A stretch of DNA of 64,000 bases from Erythrobasidium yunnanense (Eukaryota; Basidiomycota; Cystobasidiomycetes; Erythrobasidiales; Erythrobasidiaceae). Of this stretch, positions 43,849 to 54,721 are shown one piece after another. Location: assembly GCA_001600175.1 (NCBI GenBank), contig BCJC01000001.1, forward strand, positions 1,506,065 to 1,570,064, given 5' to 3'. The number at the start of each line of letters is the position of its first letter. The first letter of the stretch is position 1. The notes beneath the pieces were generated by a model, which saw nothing but the letters and a program-made list of their open reading frames with translations, made no database searches and was not told where the DNA came from. The translations under genes and the position numbers were made by a program.

Positions 43849-43921
43849 AGATATTGCTTTCAGTATTCGCATACCATTACAACGACACACTCCAAATATC
43901 GATTACTAAAGACCGTTGTCG

Positions 43922-46900
43922 TCAATATCGGTCTGCTTGGCTGTACGATCGCGTCGCAGAAGAATCGATGTTCTGGCCCAGCAACCTCCCTGAGGATTCC
44001 TTTCTAAAGTCTCCAGGATCTGTTGCTCGTAGTAAGCGTTTGCTACTCTCCAGCACTGTCTTACCCGAATTCCTCCTCCTCTCAGCCTCCAAGAACAATT
44101 CCCTAGCTTCATTCAGTGCCTCTTTGTACGCTCCTACAATCTCCCTCAGTCTTTGCACTTTCTCGAAGTTCTCAGCTTCCGTGAAGCGCTGATTCAATGG
44201 CTGTAGATTGATCTCGAGGAAATAAGGAGGTAGGTTCGCAGGACGAGACGCTAGGCTCTTATCGAGAGATACGCTCTTGATGTAAGGAAGAGAGGAACGC
44301 GAGGTAAGGGTGTTGTCGGATGTTTCGGGGTAGAGGAAGGAAGACATCTGTACGAGATAGGTTGGAGGTTGAGTGGATGAGGAGGAGGAGGAAGCTTGTT
44401 CAACGGCGGTCTCGGCGTACGATACGAGACGTGATGGCGGGAAGCGTTCTACGAAATCTTCCAGGAGAACCATAGCTTCGTCGAGCTTGTGTGCTCTGCG
44501 AAAATCAAAATCAGCGTCTGAGGATCGGCTTTTGTCCTAGAATAAGACTCACCTCGACTCGATGTTGATCATCTTCGTATATATCAGCTCAACGTGTCTG
44601 TTCACAAATCCCATTTCCCATTTTCCGTCCCTATGGATCTCCTTCATCCACTCCCACCAATCCATAAACAAGTCTCTACTCAGCGCGACTCTCTCTATTT
44701 TGCGTCCGCTCTGGCTATCTAGCTTGTTGAAGATCGCCTCCCATGTGCTATGCGTATAGTCGACGTCCAAAGCAGGGAAGATTGTGCGGAAACAGTGATG
44801 CGTCGTCTCGATATTGGAGTGGGAGCTAAGGAGGTTGAGGTATGAGGTCAGAAGGAGAGGAGTAAGCTGAATAGCAGATAGAATGCTTGAGATTTCCGGC
44901 GAGATGGGTAGAACAGGTGCTTCTTCTTTGTTCGTCGCAGAATCGCCTTTCGGGTTGTTGGTTGCTCGGGATCCCGGAGAAGGATAGAGCATGGAAGTAT
45001 CTAGACCTTTGCTCTGCAGTATGGCAGCGAGGATAGTACGACCTTGATTTACCACATCATCGCTCGACTCCGGAAAGACGGACGTGAAGACTGAATCTTG
45101 CAGGAGCGTAGCAGGCAGATTTCTTTCGGATGACCCTCCTCCATGTTCAGCAAGTATACGCTGCTGATCGTTCTCATAGAACGAATTGATGGTTTCTTGA
45201 GACAGAGAAGCCACTTTGAAGCTCGGATCTCTCGCTTTCGACTTCGCTTCTTGTTCGTTCAACTGAGGCTGATCTCTCGGCTTTCGCATGTTGAGCGCGA
45301 ATCGGCTGATCGCAGGAGTGAAGGTCGCCATTGTGAGGAACAGATTCGAGATAGTCGCATCGTTGGGCGCTACTGCTGCGTCTCCGCCTAGCGCAGATTG
45401 GTTGACCATATTTCCAACTATCCATTTCGCGCGCGATAGATCGCCTCGGGGTCTTGCTCCCTCCAATAAGCTATTGAAGATATCCCTTTGCGGCTTGAAG
45501 CCTCTTTCTAGTAATTCCTTCAATAACCTCAGCGCTTCGAAGTAAAAGACTGGATCTTTTGCCCTCGCGCACGTCCGTATGAGCCCAGAGTACGTATAGT
45601 AAGTAGGCTGTAAGCCCATCTCCACCATCTCGATGAACATGTCCAATGCTCGTTCGGCACCTATCCGATCATCGAGGGAACAGCCATAGATCATCACGTC
45701 AAACATCTCCATAGACGCTTTTGGATGAGCTACGAAGCGCGCATGTGCGAATAGATCCCAAGCTCGTTTGCGAACACCTTGTTCGAGGACACCGAGCGCG
45801 TTGGAGGATCTGCGGAGCTTGAAGATAGATTTTAGGACGATTGCGTAGGTTGCGGGTGATGCGGGAGTGCGCGCTTCTTCGAGAGTACGGAGATACCGCT
45901 CGGCTCGGATCACAGCAGCATCCGGGCGTATGGATGAATCGATACGTAGGATGCCTTGCACGATTTCGTGGTGGACAGCGGGCGAGAGGGGGATAGATAG
46001 CTCTCCTAGACACTGTAGGAAAGGTGCGAGGTGCTGTCGCCGATTCGAGATCAGTCTTACGGCCGCACAAAGCATTTGATCGCTGACGGGAGCATAGGCG
46101 CGCTGGTGTCCGTTAAGTCAGCAAGCCTGTGCTGTATTCGGTCTGAATCAATTGCACTGACCTTCATCATTTGCAGAACGCCTTCGAGATCACTTAGACT
46201 CTTGTCCGTCGCGGCTCCCAAAAGCAGGGCATTCCACTCCTGCCCGCTAACTGTATCTTGATAGCGTGCTGCTTGATATCGGCTATAGCCTGCACTTTTA
46301 GGATCGGATGCGGACTTGACTTCCATTGCTGTCTCTAGGGGAGGGAGAAGCTCATCTAGCATCTTTAGGACATCTTTGCGAGCTTGGGAATGAGGAGATG
46401 AAGTTGATGTTTGGGCTGACTTCTCAGGCGAGCCAATGCTGTCTGCGAGCTTTTCCGATAGGGACACAAGCTGGCCGTCTTCCAGATCTGGCGCAACAGC
46501 AGTGGTGTTGACATCTGCGGTTTCTGCTTCGCTAGGACTCGCTTCTTCCTTCGCAGGCTTAGAAGAGGCCTTGGTGTCTGTACCGAGCGCTACTCTGGTG
46601 GAAGGTCTGTTCGACATCAGCTTAGCGAGCATGCTACTCGTAGCTGCCCCAACATATTCCGCCTCAGCCTCCTTCTGTGGGCGCAGTAATTTCTCCTTCA
46701 ATTCTTTGATCGCCAATAAACCAGCTCCATCTGCGCTAGTTAGCTGTTTATGCAGCTCTTTAGGCGAAGCATGCATGATTTCCGGATCAGATAGACTGAG
46801 AAGGTCTGACTGCCGCGAGCCTTGCAGAAGCTGCTGTTGCTGAGATGGAGAAGGAGGGGCTGCATCGTGCGTTAGCAAGTCCTGGTAGATTTCCTGGAAG

Positions 46901-47417
46901 TCCTCGTCTGTCAAAGGCGGTAAGTCTTTCACCGCGGCCTGCAGACACGAAAACCAAGCATATACACATTTCAGCAAAGGGTGTCATTGCGATACAACGC
47001 AAGAGGAGACACGCAGCTGACCATAGTCTTTTTGATCTTGTCCTTCGCCTCGCTCCGCTTGTGAGCCTTCACCGGATCCTCCAACACGTTTTCTGCCGTC
47101 ACATCAGGGAGATAACGTGGATTCCTGCTTCCTGCGACCGCTCGGATTGCTCTGTTTGCGCCTATGATACCTTGAGCCTTCCTTTTATCTCTTGCGCGTT
47201 CGCGTATGTTATGCCGTGAACCGGTATCTGAAGGATCTCTATCGCCATGTAGAGCTAGTCTGCGTTCTTCCCTTGACCTCCAGGCTACGTGCGAACTTGC
47301 AGAGAAGGGCTGAGTTCGGGCATGATGGATCAACGAGCTTGGTCTGAGGGTAGCAGCAGGATCATGGAGGAGGCAGCATCCAGGAAGCGGTCTTCGTCGT
47401 GTCAGCGTACGCAGCAT
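43922..47417 (-). CDS. Mitochondrial pentatricopeptide-repeat-type protein
   Basis: Four exons (47022-47417, 46162-46938, 44553-46102, 43922-44495) give 1098 residues. The N-terminus is a mitochondrial presequence (MLRTLTRRRPLPGCCLLHDP, Arg-rich, few acids). A long Ser/Ala/Glu-rich region follows. The middle has PPR-like helical pairs: MFDVMIYGCSLDDRIGAERA, FIEMVEMGLQPTYYTYSGLI, RLLKELLERGFKPQRDIFNS. The C-terminal third is alpha-helical (YFLEINLQPLNQRFTEAENF). PPR proteins bind organellar RNA and control its processing or translation. I cannot assign it to a named factor such as CCM1 or PET309. All introns are GT-AG and in phase with the flanking helices. Confidence 0.78.
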
Positions 47418-47587
47418 GTCATGTTTCTGTATCGTCTTGAAGCAGAAAGGCCGCCACAGCATAATTTCGAGGTCTCTTCAGCAACGACATCAGCTTGAAA
47501 GCTCTGTACGAATACACGGAGCAGTTAAGACTGTGATAACGGATATCATCAAGTAGACTCCACTCGAAACAGTAGCCAGCCGCACTC

Positions 47588-50045
47588 ATGGCTCCCTCAG
47601 GTCGGTCTCACAAGTTCAAGAGAATGATGAAAGGGTAGTCCAAGCTGATGCATTGATGATTGGATTCAGCTTCAAAACAGAAGCGTATGGCCGAGAAGGT
47701 GCTTCCTACCTTACTGCAAGACTCCGTAGTCGATATCCCAAGCTGACGAAATCAATCACCTCCAATCCATCTCTATGCGAAATTTCTGAAATGAAATGGA
47801 ATAGGCCGCCAAGAAGAGCACTACCTCTGGCAGCACATCCACCGTAGGAACAGGCACAAACACACCATTGACTTCCATCTCTGCAAACGGGTCAACCGAA
47901 GACTTGCCGTCCATGGCAAAACTCAAGCTCGACGTAGACAGATCTGGATCTGGTGTCCTCGTCTCCGATGTCAAGAGCAGAGATGTCCACATTGAGAATT
48001 ATACACTCTCCTTCCATGGAAGACTCCTCATCGAGAGCGCAGACTTGGCTCTCAATTATGGCCAGAGATATGGTCTGCTAGGAGAGAATGGATCGGGCAA
48101 GGTTCGCCGGCGTCGTTTACTGATGGGTAGACCTATACTTACTATCTCGACGATTTCCAGACGACCTTCCTGCAATCGCTCGCTCAGCGTGATGTCGAAA
48201 TTCCCGAACACATCGATGTAAGTGGTTCGCCGCGCGTCAAAGTGCATGCAGTGGACTGACAAACATACTACAGATCTACCTGGTATCCGGCGAAGCCGAG
48301 CCTTCCGAAGTAACAGCCGTCGAGTTCATCATCAACTCCGCGAAAGAGAAGGTCGCCAAGATTGAGAAGCAGATTGAAGAGATGTCCATCGCCGACGACG
48401 TTGATGAAGTTGGTCTCGAGTTGAAGTACGAAGAATTGGAAGATCTCGACCCCGCTACATTCGAAGCGAAGGCCGGTGCTATTCTCGTTGGTCTAGGTTT
48501 CGATCAAGCTATGATGAAGAAGCCTACGAAGGACATGTCTGGAGGATGGAGAATGCGTGTAGCGCTCGCTCGTGCTCTCTTTATCAAGCCCCATCTGCTC
48601 CTGCTCGACGAACCGACAAATCACTTGGATCTGGAAGCGGTAGTATGGTTGGAAGCGTATCTGTCCAGATATAACCATATCCTCATCATCACTTCCCACT
48701 CGCAAGATTTCATGGACTCGGTGTGCACGAATATCATGGATCTTACACTCAACAAGAAGCTCGTCTACTACGGTGGTAACTACACGAGTGAGTTCGCCGT
48801 ACCGCAACATATGAACGGAGCTGACGTATCATGCGAACAGCCTACGAGCGAACCAAGGCCGAAAACGAGACCAACCAGATGAAGGCTTACGCCAAGCAGC
48901 AAGATGGTGAGCAACGCCACGCATCTTTTTACTCACTCTGTACTCATCCGGTGATCCGCAGAAATCGCACACATCAAGAAGTTTATCGCCTCCGCCGGTA
49001 CCTACGCCAACTTGGTCAAGCAAGCCAAGTCCAAGCAAAAGATCATTGACAAGATGGAAGCCGCTGGTCTCGTCGAGCAAGTACAGACGCCCAAACAGAT
49101 CAGATTCGACTTTGAGAGCGTCACGAAACTCCCGCCGCCTATTGTTGCGTTCAGTGATGTCGGGTTCGCATACTCCGGTAAGAAGGAGGAGATGCTGTAT
49201 AAGGACCTGAGCTTGGGTGTAGAGTGAGTATTGCTGCGTTGATGAAGCTTAGAGTGAAAGCTGATTAGTACTGCAGCATGGATTCGCGTATCGCGATCGT
49301 CGGAGCAAACGGTACCGGCAAATCTACCCTTCTCAACTTGATCACCGGCGCTCTCATGCCAACACAAGGCACGATCGGTCGTCACGCTTCCCTGAAACTG
49401 GCGAAATACTCGCAACATTCAGCCGACCAGCTGCCGTACGACAAATCACCTTTGGAATACTTCGAGTCACTTTACAAGCAGAAGTTCCCAGATAAGGATA
49501 CGCAATTCTGGAGACAGCAATTAGGCCGCTTCGGTCTTACGGGTGCACATCAGACGAGTCCGATCAGCCAGCTTTCCGACGGCCTGAGGAACAGAGTGGT
49601 TTTCTCGCAACTGTCGATGGAATATCCTCATATCCTCCTCCTCGATGAACCTACTAATCACTTGGTAAGTCATTCTCAGCCTCGTTGCGCCCAGCGGCTA
49701 GTACTGATAAGTCTTGGTGTCCGCAGGATCCCGCTTCCATTTCGGCTCTGGCATCTGCTATCAAGAAGTTCGAGGGAGGAGTGGTAGTCGTATCACACGA
49801 TTTCCGCCTCCTCTCGCAAATCGGGGACGAGCTTTGGGAAGTCAAAAACAAGAAAATTGTCAATTTGACGAAGCAGGGCATCGATATCACTATGTATAAG
49901 AAGAAGCTCGTAGCCAACAGCGAGGCCCAGATTGAGAAGGCTTTCGCGTTCGTACACTTTCTATGGCCAAACCCTGTCAAAAATTGTGCTTACGATTGTT
50001 TTGACTTGCAGGCTCGCGAAAACGAACAAGAAGGGTATCGCTTAA
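47588..50045 (+). CDS. ARB1: ABCF ATPase for ribosome biogenesis
   Basis: Soluble twin-ATPase of the ABCF2/Arb1 type, needed for 40S and 60S maturation. Ten exons (47588-47600, 47670-47698, 47805-48101, 48161-48217, 48274-48787, 48841-48906, 48962-49223, 49277-49664, 49727-49947, 50012-50045) give 626 residues. A 13-nt and a 29-nt first exon give MAPSASKQKRMAEK, the family's basic opening, then AAKKSTTSGS. Domain 1 has Walker A LLGENGSGKTT (across an intron), signature MSGGWRMR and Walker B LLLLDEPTNHLDLE. Domain 2 has IAIVGANGTGKSTLL, signature QLSDGLRNR and ILLLDEPTNHLD. It ends ALAKTNKKGIA. No membrane segments. Length and motif order fit Arb1 rather than Gcn20 or eEF3. Confidence 0.95.
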
Positions 50046-50248
50046 GCAACTCGATCCATTTTTATGCTCTGAGCCCACCTAGATCTCCTTGGTGTCATGT
50101 GCGCTTCGTTGCTGTATGTATCATAGCTGCAGTATCACCTTTAGAGATCTGTCTTGTCACCTACTGCAATGCATTATTAGGGAGACCTGTTCTACATCTG
50201 TTCGATATCGCCTTTCTGCTTTATCCTAAGCGGCTATCTCGCCATGCA

Positions 50249-52196
50249 ATGACAAGTACTACTACGCTCTCTCTAGAGCCGCTCGTCGAAGCACTACCTT
50301 CCATCGCATCGACATCCAATATTAACAAAGATGGTCAACTCGGTCTGCGGCTTCAGCGACTCTGGCAGGAACGAGGCGACTTCAGCAAGATAAGTACGGC
50401 CAAGCTCGAGGAAGAGCAAGAGAAGGACAACGCAGTCAAAGAAGAAGATGAACAAGCAGAAGTCAAGGAGGAAGATGCGGTCATCGGCGAAGGGAACGAC
50501 CAGACGTTGACGCCGGATCAGCTCTGGGAACTCAAGGCGACTTTGTTGCAAGGACTGGGGTGTGTATACGTCCACTGCATGAAGGAACAAAGCTAATGAT
50601 TGTGTAGACTCGCTCGGAACGATGTTACTTCAGCGCTCGACCTGCTTCAACTACTCCTAAACCCTCTGAATGCCTTGAATCCACCTGTACCCGAAGAAGC
50701 TCTAGCTTTACCTGGCGGTTCTCTATCCTCATCTACACTCCCTACTCCTACTCCAGCAGTAACGGAGACTGCACACTTGAACAACACCGCTCTTACCTTT
50801 GCGACCAAAGCGAAAGCCGTCAGTAGAGCTTCCAGTTTGCTCGTGGATGCCAGCAAGCGATTGAGTAGCACTACAGAAGAAGCACAATCGGAATGGACGA
50901 ATCTGCTTCGGCTGAAACGAGCTGGGCAATGGAAGCTTGAAGCTAGACCTGTTCCAGCAAGTATAGCTGCCGCCAGTACATCGAGCGTTCAGATTGATAA
51001 GATGGCAAGAGATCTATGTGTGTTCTGTGGGATCGAAGAAGCCAAAATCCAATGGCGCTCAGCTGGTCTGGCGCGCTTCACCGATAGGAAAGGCAAGGGG
51101 AAGGAGATACTTTATGTCCCTGAGCGCATCGAGGGAAGAAGGAGACTAGCTTTCAGAGTGCATATCGGCGAGGAAGAGCTGTTCTACGTACCTTCTGCCC
51201 ATGATGAAGGGACAGAGCAGGATGTCCACGAAGAGCTACTTCAAGCACAGAAAGAGCTATTCGAAGAGGAGATCTTTGCAGAACTCATTTCGGAGGCAAG
51301 GGAGTCGTCTTACAAGATACATGCAGGGCGGGACAATCTGTCAATAGAGGCGGAAGGCTTCATCCTCAAGCTGGAGATGGTGCCGCTAGATCAGCTGAAA
51401 GAGAGGCAGAAACAGCATTCAGATCTCGCAAAACTGGTCTCTGCATTATGTAGGATGAACATGACTAAGCTATACAAGTTCAGAAGGCAGGAACTGCGTG
51501 GAAGCAACCCTCATACTTCAGCACCTAATCCTCCAAGGCTGCTGCCTTCTGTCTTCGATATGATATATTACTATCTACACGTCACCTCGATCAAGGAGCT
51601 TCTTGATAAAGTGCATACTTCGCTCAGGACTCTCGAGTTAGAAACGGACCTCGACTTCGCCCCTCTGCTGGACTCTCCGTCTCATCTCTTCGAGATGAAC
51701 GATGGAAGCAAGATCGGAGGCAGCTCAATGCTACATATCGGGGCCAAGACAATCGACATCACATTCTCTTCGCCATCCAGTATTTCGCTGCATCTGCCGC
51801 ACAAATCGCTGAACTATACCAAGCTAGACGCTAGTCTACCGTCATTGCGGATGGACATCACAGCTTCACTGTTGCATCATCTCAAGGACCTCTTGGCGAG
51901 TCGCTTGAAAGGCTGGGAAGTTGAACCGCTTCCGAGCGTCATTAGCCAGTCCACACCTGCTTTGGCGCAAAAGAAGGTGGACAAGCAAGCTGTGGACTTT
52001 ATGTGAGTTTCCGCGTTGGTAGTGTATAATCTTCGCTTATACTGCATGTGCCAGTGCGATAATACCACGCATCAAGCCTGACTGGACCATCGAGCTGGAA
52101 GTATGTCAGGCCAGTCGGCAAACGGGATCAGTGATAAAGAAGACCTTGAAGGAGAGTCTTGCAAGCTGGCTAAATTACATCACCAGTGTAGCCTAG
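50249..52196 (+). CDS. MED17: Mediator complex subunit 17 (Srb4)
   Basis: Core head subunit of Mediator, joining activators to RNA polymerase II. Three exons (50249-50559, 50608-52002, 52055-52196) give 615 residues. The N-terminus MTSTTTLSLEPLVEAL carries the short Glu/Lys-rich stretch usual in fungi, then DQLWELKATLLQGLGLARND. The conserved core starts LKRAGQWKLEARPVPAS and continues KMARDLCVFCGIEEAKIQWR. Later blocks are helical and strand-rich (FDMIYYYLHVTSIKELLDKV). The last exon, joined by a 52-nt intron, adds WTIELEV and ends LNYITSVA. Identification rests on the W-K-L-E-x-R-P-V-P block, overall length and layout. Confidence 0.8.
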
Positions 52197-52559
52197 AAAG
52201 CCCAGTATCGTTGAAATCACTCCACGTGGATGGTAGCCCTTCGCCCGTCGTATGCTCAATAGCGTTGCAAGGTCTTGCGTCTATCGGATACCTCCAGTGA
52301 CTGGGGGAAGTGACCTGCAAAGAGCGTTCAGATTCTCTCGTGTGGAAGATTCGCAAATATCATATGCAGCAATGAAACGGTCAGGGTAATGAGTCAAAGT
52401 TGCACTGCGGTGGAAGAGGAAGTACGGTGGGATTGCAAAGCGAGAGGGAGGTGGACAAGCAGGAGAGAGACAGACGGGGTGAATTTGGAGGAAAGTAATA
52501 TGGGCAGCGGATTAATGCCTAATCCTTTTTTATCGTTGAGGTGGTGCTGTGGCGCGACA
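52197..52559. other. Convergent intergenic stretch
   Basis: About 360 bases lie between the MED17 stop and the stop of the next, opposite gene. No coding signal was seen beyond frames antisense to neighbours. Confidence 0.45.
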
Positions 52560-53372
52560 TTAGCGGGCATAACCATAATTCGAACCTCTTCCTCCAGCCC
52601 CGCGACCATCGCCATCATAGCGGTCTTTTCGTTCCTGCCTGTAGGACGCATTGGACGAGGCGACTCGCTTCTTGCCCCTCTTTCGAGCTACTCTTTCTCC
52701 ATACTCATTGTGCTCGTAGTCACTGCTGCTGTTTGACCCAGAGCCACCGGAAGGACGCCTAGCCGCCCCAGATCGCCAGAAAGCTCCCTGGTCGGGGTGC
52801 CCTCTTGTAGGTACAGCCAGAAATGGAAGAGCGCTTCTTTGGGTACGAGGACTGGGACCATAGCCGGGCTGGGGATAAAAGCCAGGTGTGCCCGGGCGTA
52901 CCCCTTGTCCAATACCCTGGAAATCGTATGCAGATTGACTTGGCGCTGCCGATCCTCTGGTGTAAGAAGGACCAAAGTCTGTCGCCAGGTCTCGCGAGTT
53001 CCGTGAGGCGTGGGTTCTGTGACTGGGCGGTGTGTTATAGTCGATAGTAGGAGGATAGCGATACGGTTGCTGGTAAGCTGGTGCAGATATTTGAGACCCT
53101 CCAAGTCGCTCATTGGCCCTCGTCAGAGTGTGACCCACTCGACTTCGATTGTCGCTACTGAAGTTCGAGTATGCGACGGCCGATGGTGGCTCAAGGTCGT
53201 GCTTGCGTCTCTCCTCATCCCAGGCGTCAGACATGGCACCCATACTCATGATATCTCCTGTGCTGTCTTGACCAAGGTCATCGTACCAATCATCTCGTAC
53301 CGTGATGCGAGGGTTGCGAGATCCGCCGGATCGCTGAGAGCCATGAGAGTTGTGGTGAGAGTGGTGAGACAT
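52560..53372 (-). CDS. Predicted disordered protein, function unknown
   Basis: One uninterrupted exon of 270 residues from ATG 53372 (MSHHSHHNSHGSQRSGG). Composition is Ser/Gly/Tyr/Arg-rich throughout. An early ordered-looking patch reads ITVRDDWYDDLGQDSTGDIM. The middle is Pro/Tyr/Gln-rich. The C-terminus has a basic patch (RKRGKKR) and RG dipeptides (GRGAGGRGSNYGYAR). Such composition is common in RNA-binding or condensate-forming proteins, but I see no folded domain and do not recognise the gene. The frame runs upstream to 53570 but the added residues look like untranslated sequence. Confidence 0.6.
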   Translation of the reverse strand: MSHHSHHNSHGSQRSGGSRNPRITVRDDWYDDLGQDSTGDIMSMGAMSDAWDEERRKHDLEPPSAVAYSNFSSDNRSRVGHTLTRANERLGGSQISAPAYQQPYRYPPTIDYNTPPSHRTHASRNSRDLATDFGPSYTRGSAAPSQSAYDFQGIGQGVRPGTPGFYPQPGYGPSPRTQRSALPFLAVPTRGHPDQGAFWRSGAARRPSGGSGSNSSSDYEHNEYGERVARKRGKKRVASSNASYRQERKDRYDGDGRGAGGRGSNYGYAR

Positions 53373-53793
53373 GTTATCTGCTGAAGAGCGATGAACAAAG
53401 TGATGTGAGAGTGTGAGTAGCGAGCAGAGGAGAGGAGACCATGTGAAAGCAGCGAGCGCTTTTTGACTGCCCACCTGAACCGCCTCAGTAGTCGGACAAA
53501 TTTGCATAGCCGGGGTCCGAGGACGACTCATAGACTTCACACGTTGGATAACGAAGTATGCATCAATCATTGCGAGTTGATATAGGTGCCTAAGAGATCG
53601 AGCATGCGGAAGGACTTGTATGAGCGGGGATGAAGGGGAAGAGTAGTGTTCACAACAGAATTACGACGATCGTACATAGAAGTCTGCCTGCGCAGAAATT
53701 CTCGTCAGTAAAGCTTGCGTAACAAACCTTCATGTGCACCCCTACCGATCAGTCTTTTCATACAAGTACAGATGGCTTCGTGTATATGTAGTG
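53373..53793. promoter_or_regulatory. Upstream region of the disordered-protein gene
   Basis: About 420 bases lie between two tandem minus-strand genes (the disordered-protein gene and PAM18). Nothing beyond promoter and 3' untranslated sequence was seen. Confidence 0.45.
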
Positions 53794-54246
53794 TCACCGC
53801 GTTTGTCTTTCAAGCAGGTCTTTCGCTTCATTGATCTTGGAAGAAAGGTAAGGAGAGCCGCCTCTATCTGGATGATTTGCCAGCATGATCCGGCGATGTG
53901 CTTCTTTGATTTTGAGCTTTGTAAGGTCTCTTTCCCTATAGATCTGAATCAGTATAGCTATAACATTTGACACCAAGCTGACCTACCGTAACCCGAGGAT
54001 GCTAGATGCCTCCCTTCTGTCCATTTTCTGATTGAATCCTCCTACAATCCATTCCTGACCATTCGGCGCTTTCCCAAATTTGCTTCTCATTGCATTTGCG
54101 CTGCTGCTCCCTGCTGCTCCTTGTCCAGCGATGGCCTGCATCAGCGGCGATAGCTTTGCTCCATTCTTTGCTGCTGAACGTAGCCCTGCGCGAACAGCTA
54201 AGCCTGATCCAAGTACTGCCGCTGCTCCCAACGCGATTGTAGCCAT
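53794..54246 (-). CDS. PAM18: Tim14/Pam18, J-protein of the mitochondrial import motor
   Basis: Inner-membrane J-protein that stimulates mtHsp70 at the TIM23 import channel. Two exons (53987-54246, 53794-53935) joined by a 51-nt intron give 133 residues, the usual size. The N-terminal helix is hydrophobic ([20 protein letters not shown]). A Gly/Ala/Ser linker leads to [18 protein letters not shown] and the J domain: [20 protein letters not shown] with the invariant [20 protein letters not shown]. This is the Pam18 signature. Confidence 0.95.
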
Positions 54247-54721
54247 CTGAATGCGATGTTGTAAAGAAGAATTGCGAAGTTGTCAAGTTCAGAGAAGCGA
54301 CTTGGGCGTTTTTGCTGGCTTCTCGAGCTCCCAATTCTTGCAGGCTTTTCACGCAAGAAAGCTGCCAGAACGTACAGAATACCTACAACAAACACCACAT
54401 CTGCCCCATCGCTGCTCGTCAAGGCTCGACAGAAGTATTGGCTATCACAAGCCGGCGACTGGCGAAAGTCAAGTCAAAGCAGCTCGCTCGCCCAGCGCAG
54501 CGCAGCCTGCACCGATTACCGTAAAGATCTACGCGTGAATCTGGGCCGTAGTCTTACGAGTGGTCTACAAAAGTCAGCCTTCAGCTCGTTGTCCGGGTCT
54601 GCCAAATTTCAGCATGACGGTGCGACAAAAGAGCTGACTCTTGCTGGCTTTCGCAAGGCAATTGGGCCTCAGAAGCTAGGGACTATCATTACGTGCTACC
54701 TGAACCCGCTCTAGAGCCATA
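54247..54721. promoter_or_regulatory. Divergent intergenic region, PAM18 / Mim1-domain gene
   Basis: About 475 bases. A 145-codon plus-strand frame (54280-54714) is open but begins with TTG and has no motif, so I do not call it. Confidence 0.4.

Noticed and set aside
54280-54714. 145-codon open frame on the plus strand before the Mim1-domain gene
   Set aside because: It begins with TTG rather than ATG, has no motif, and lies in a divergent promoter.
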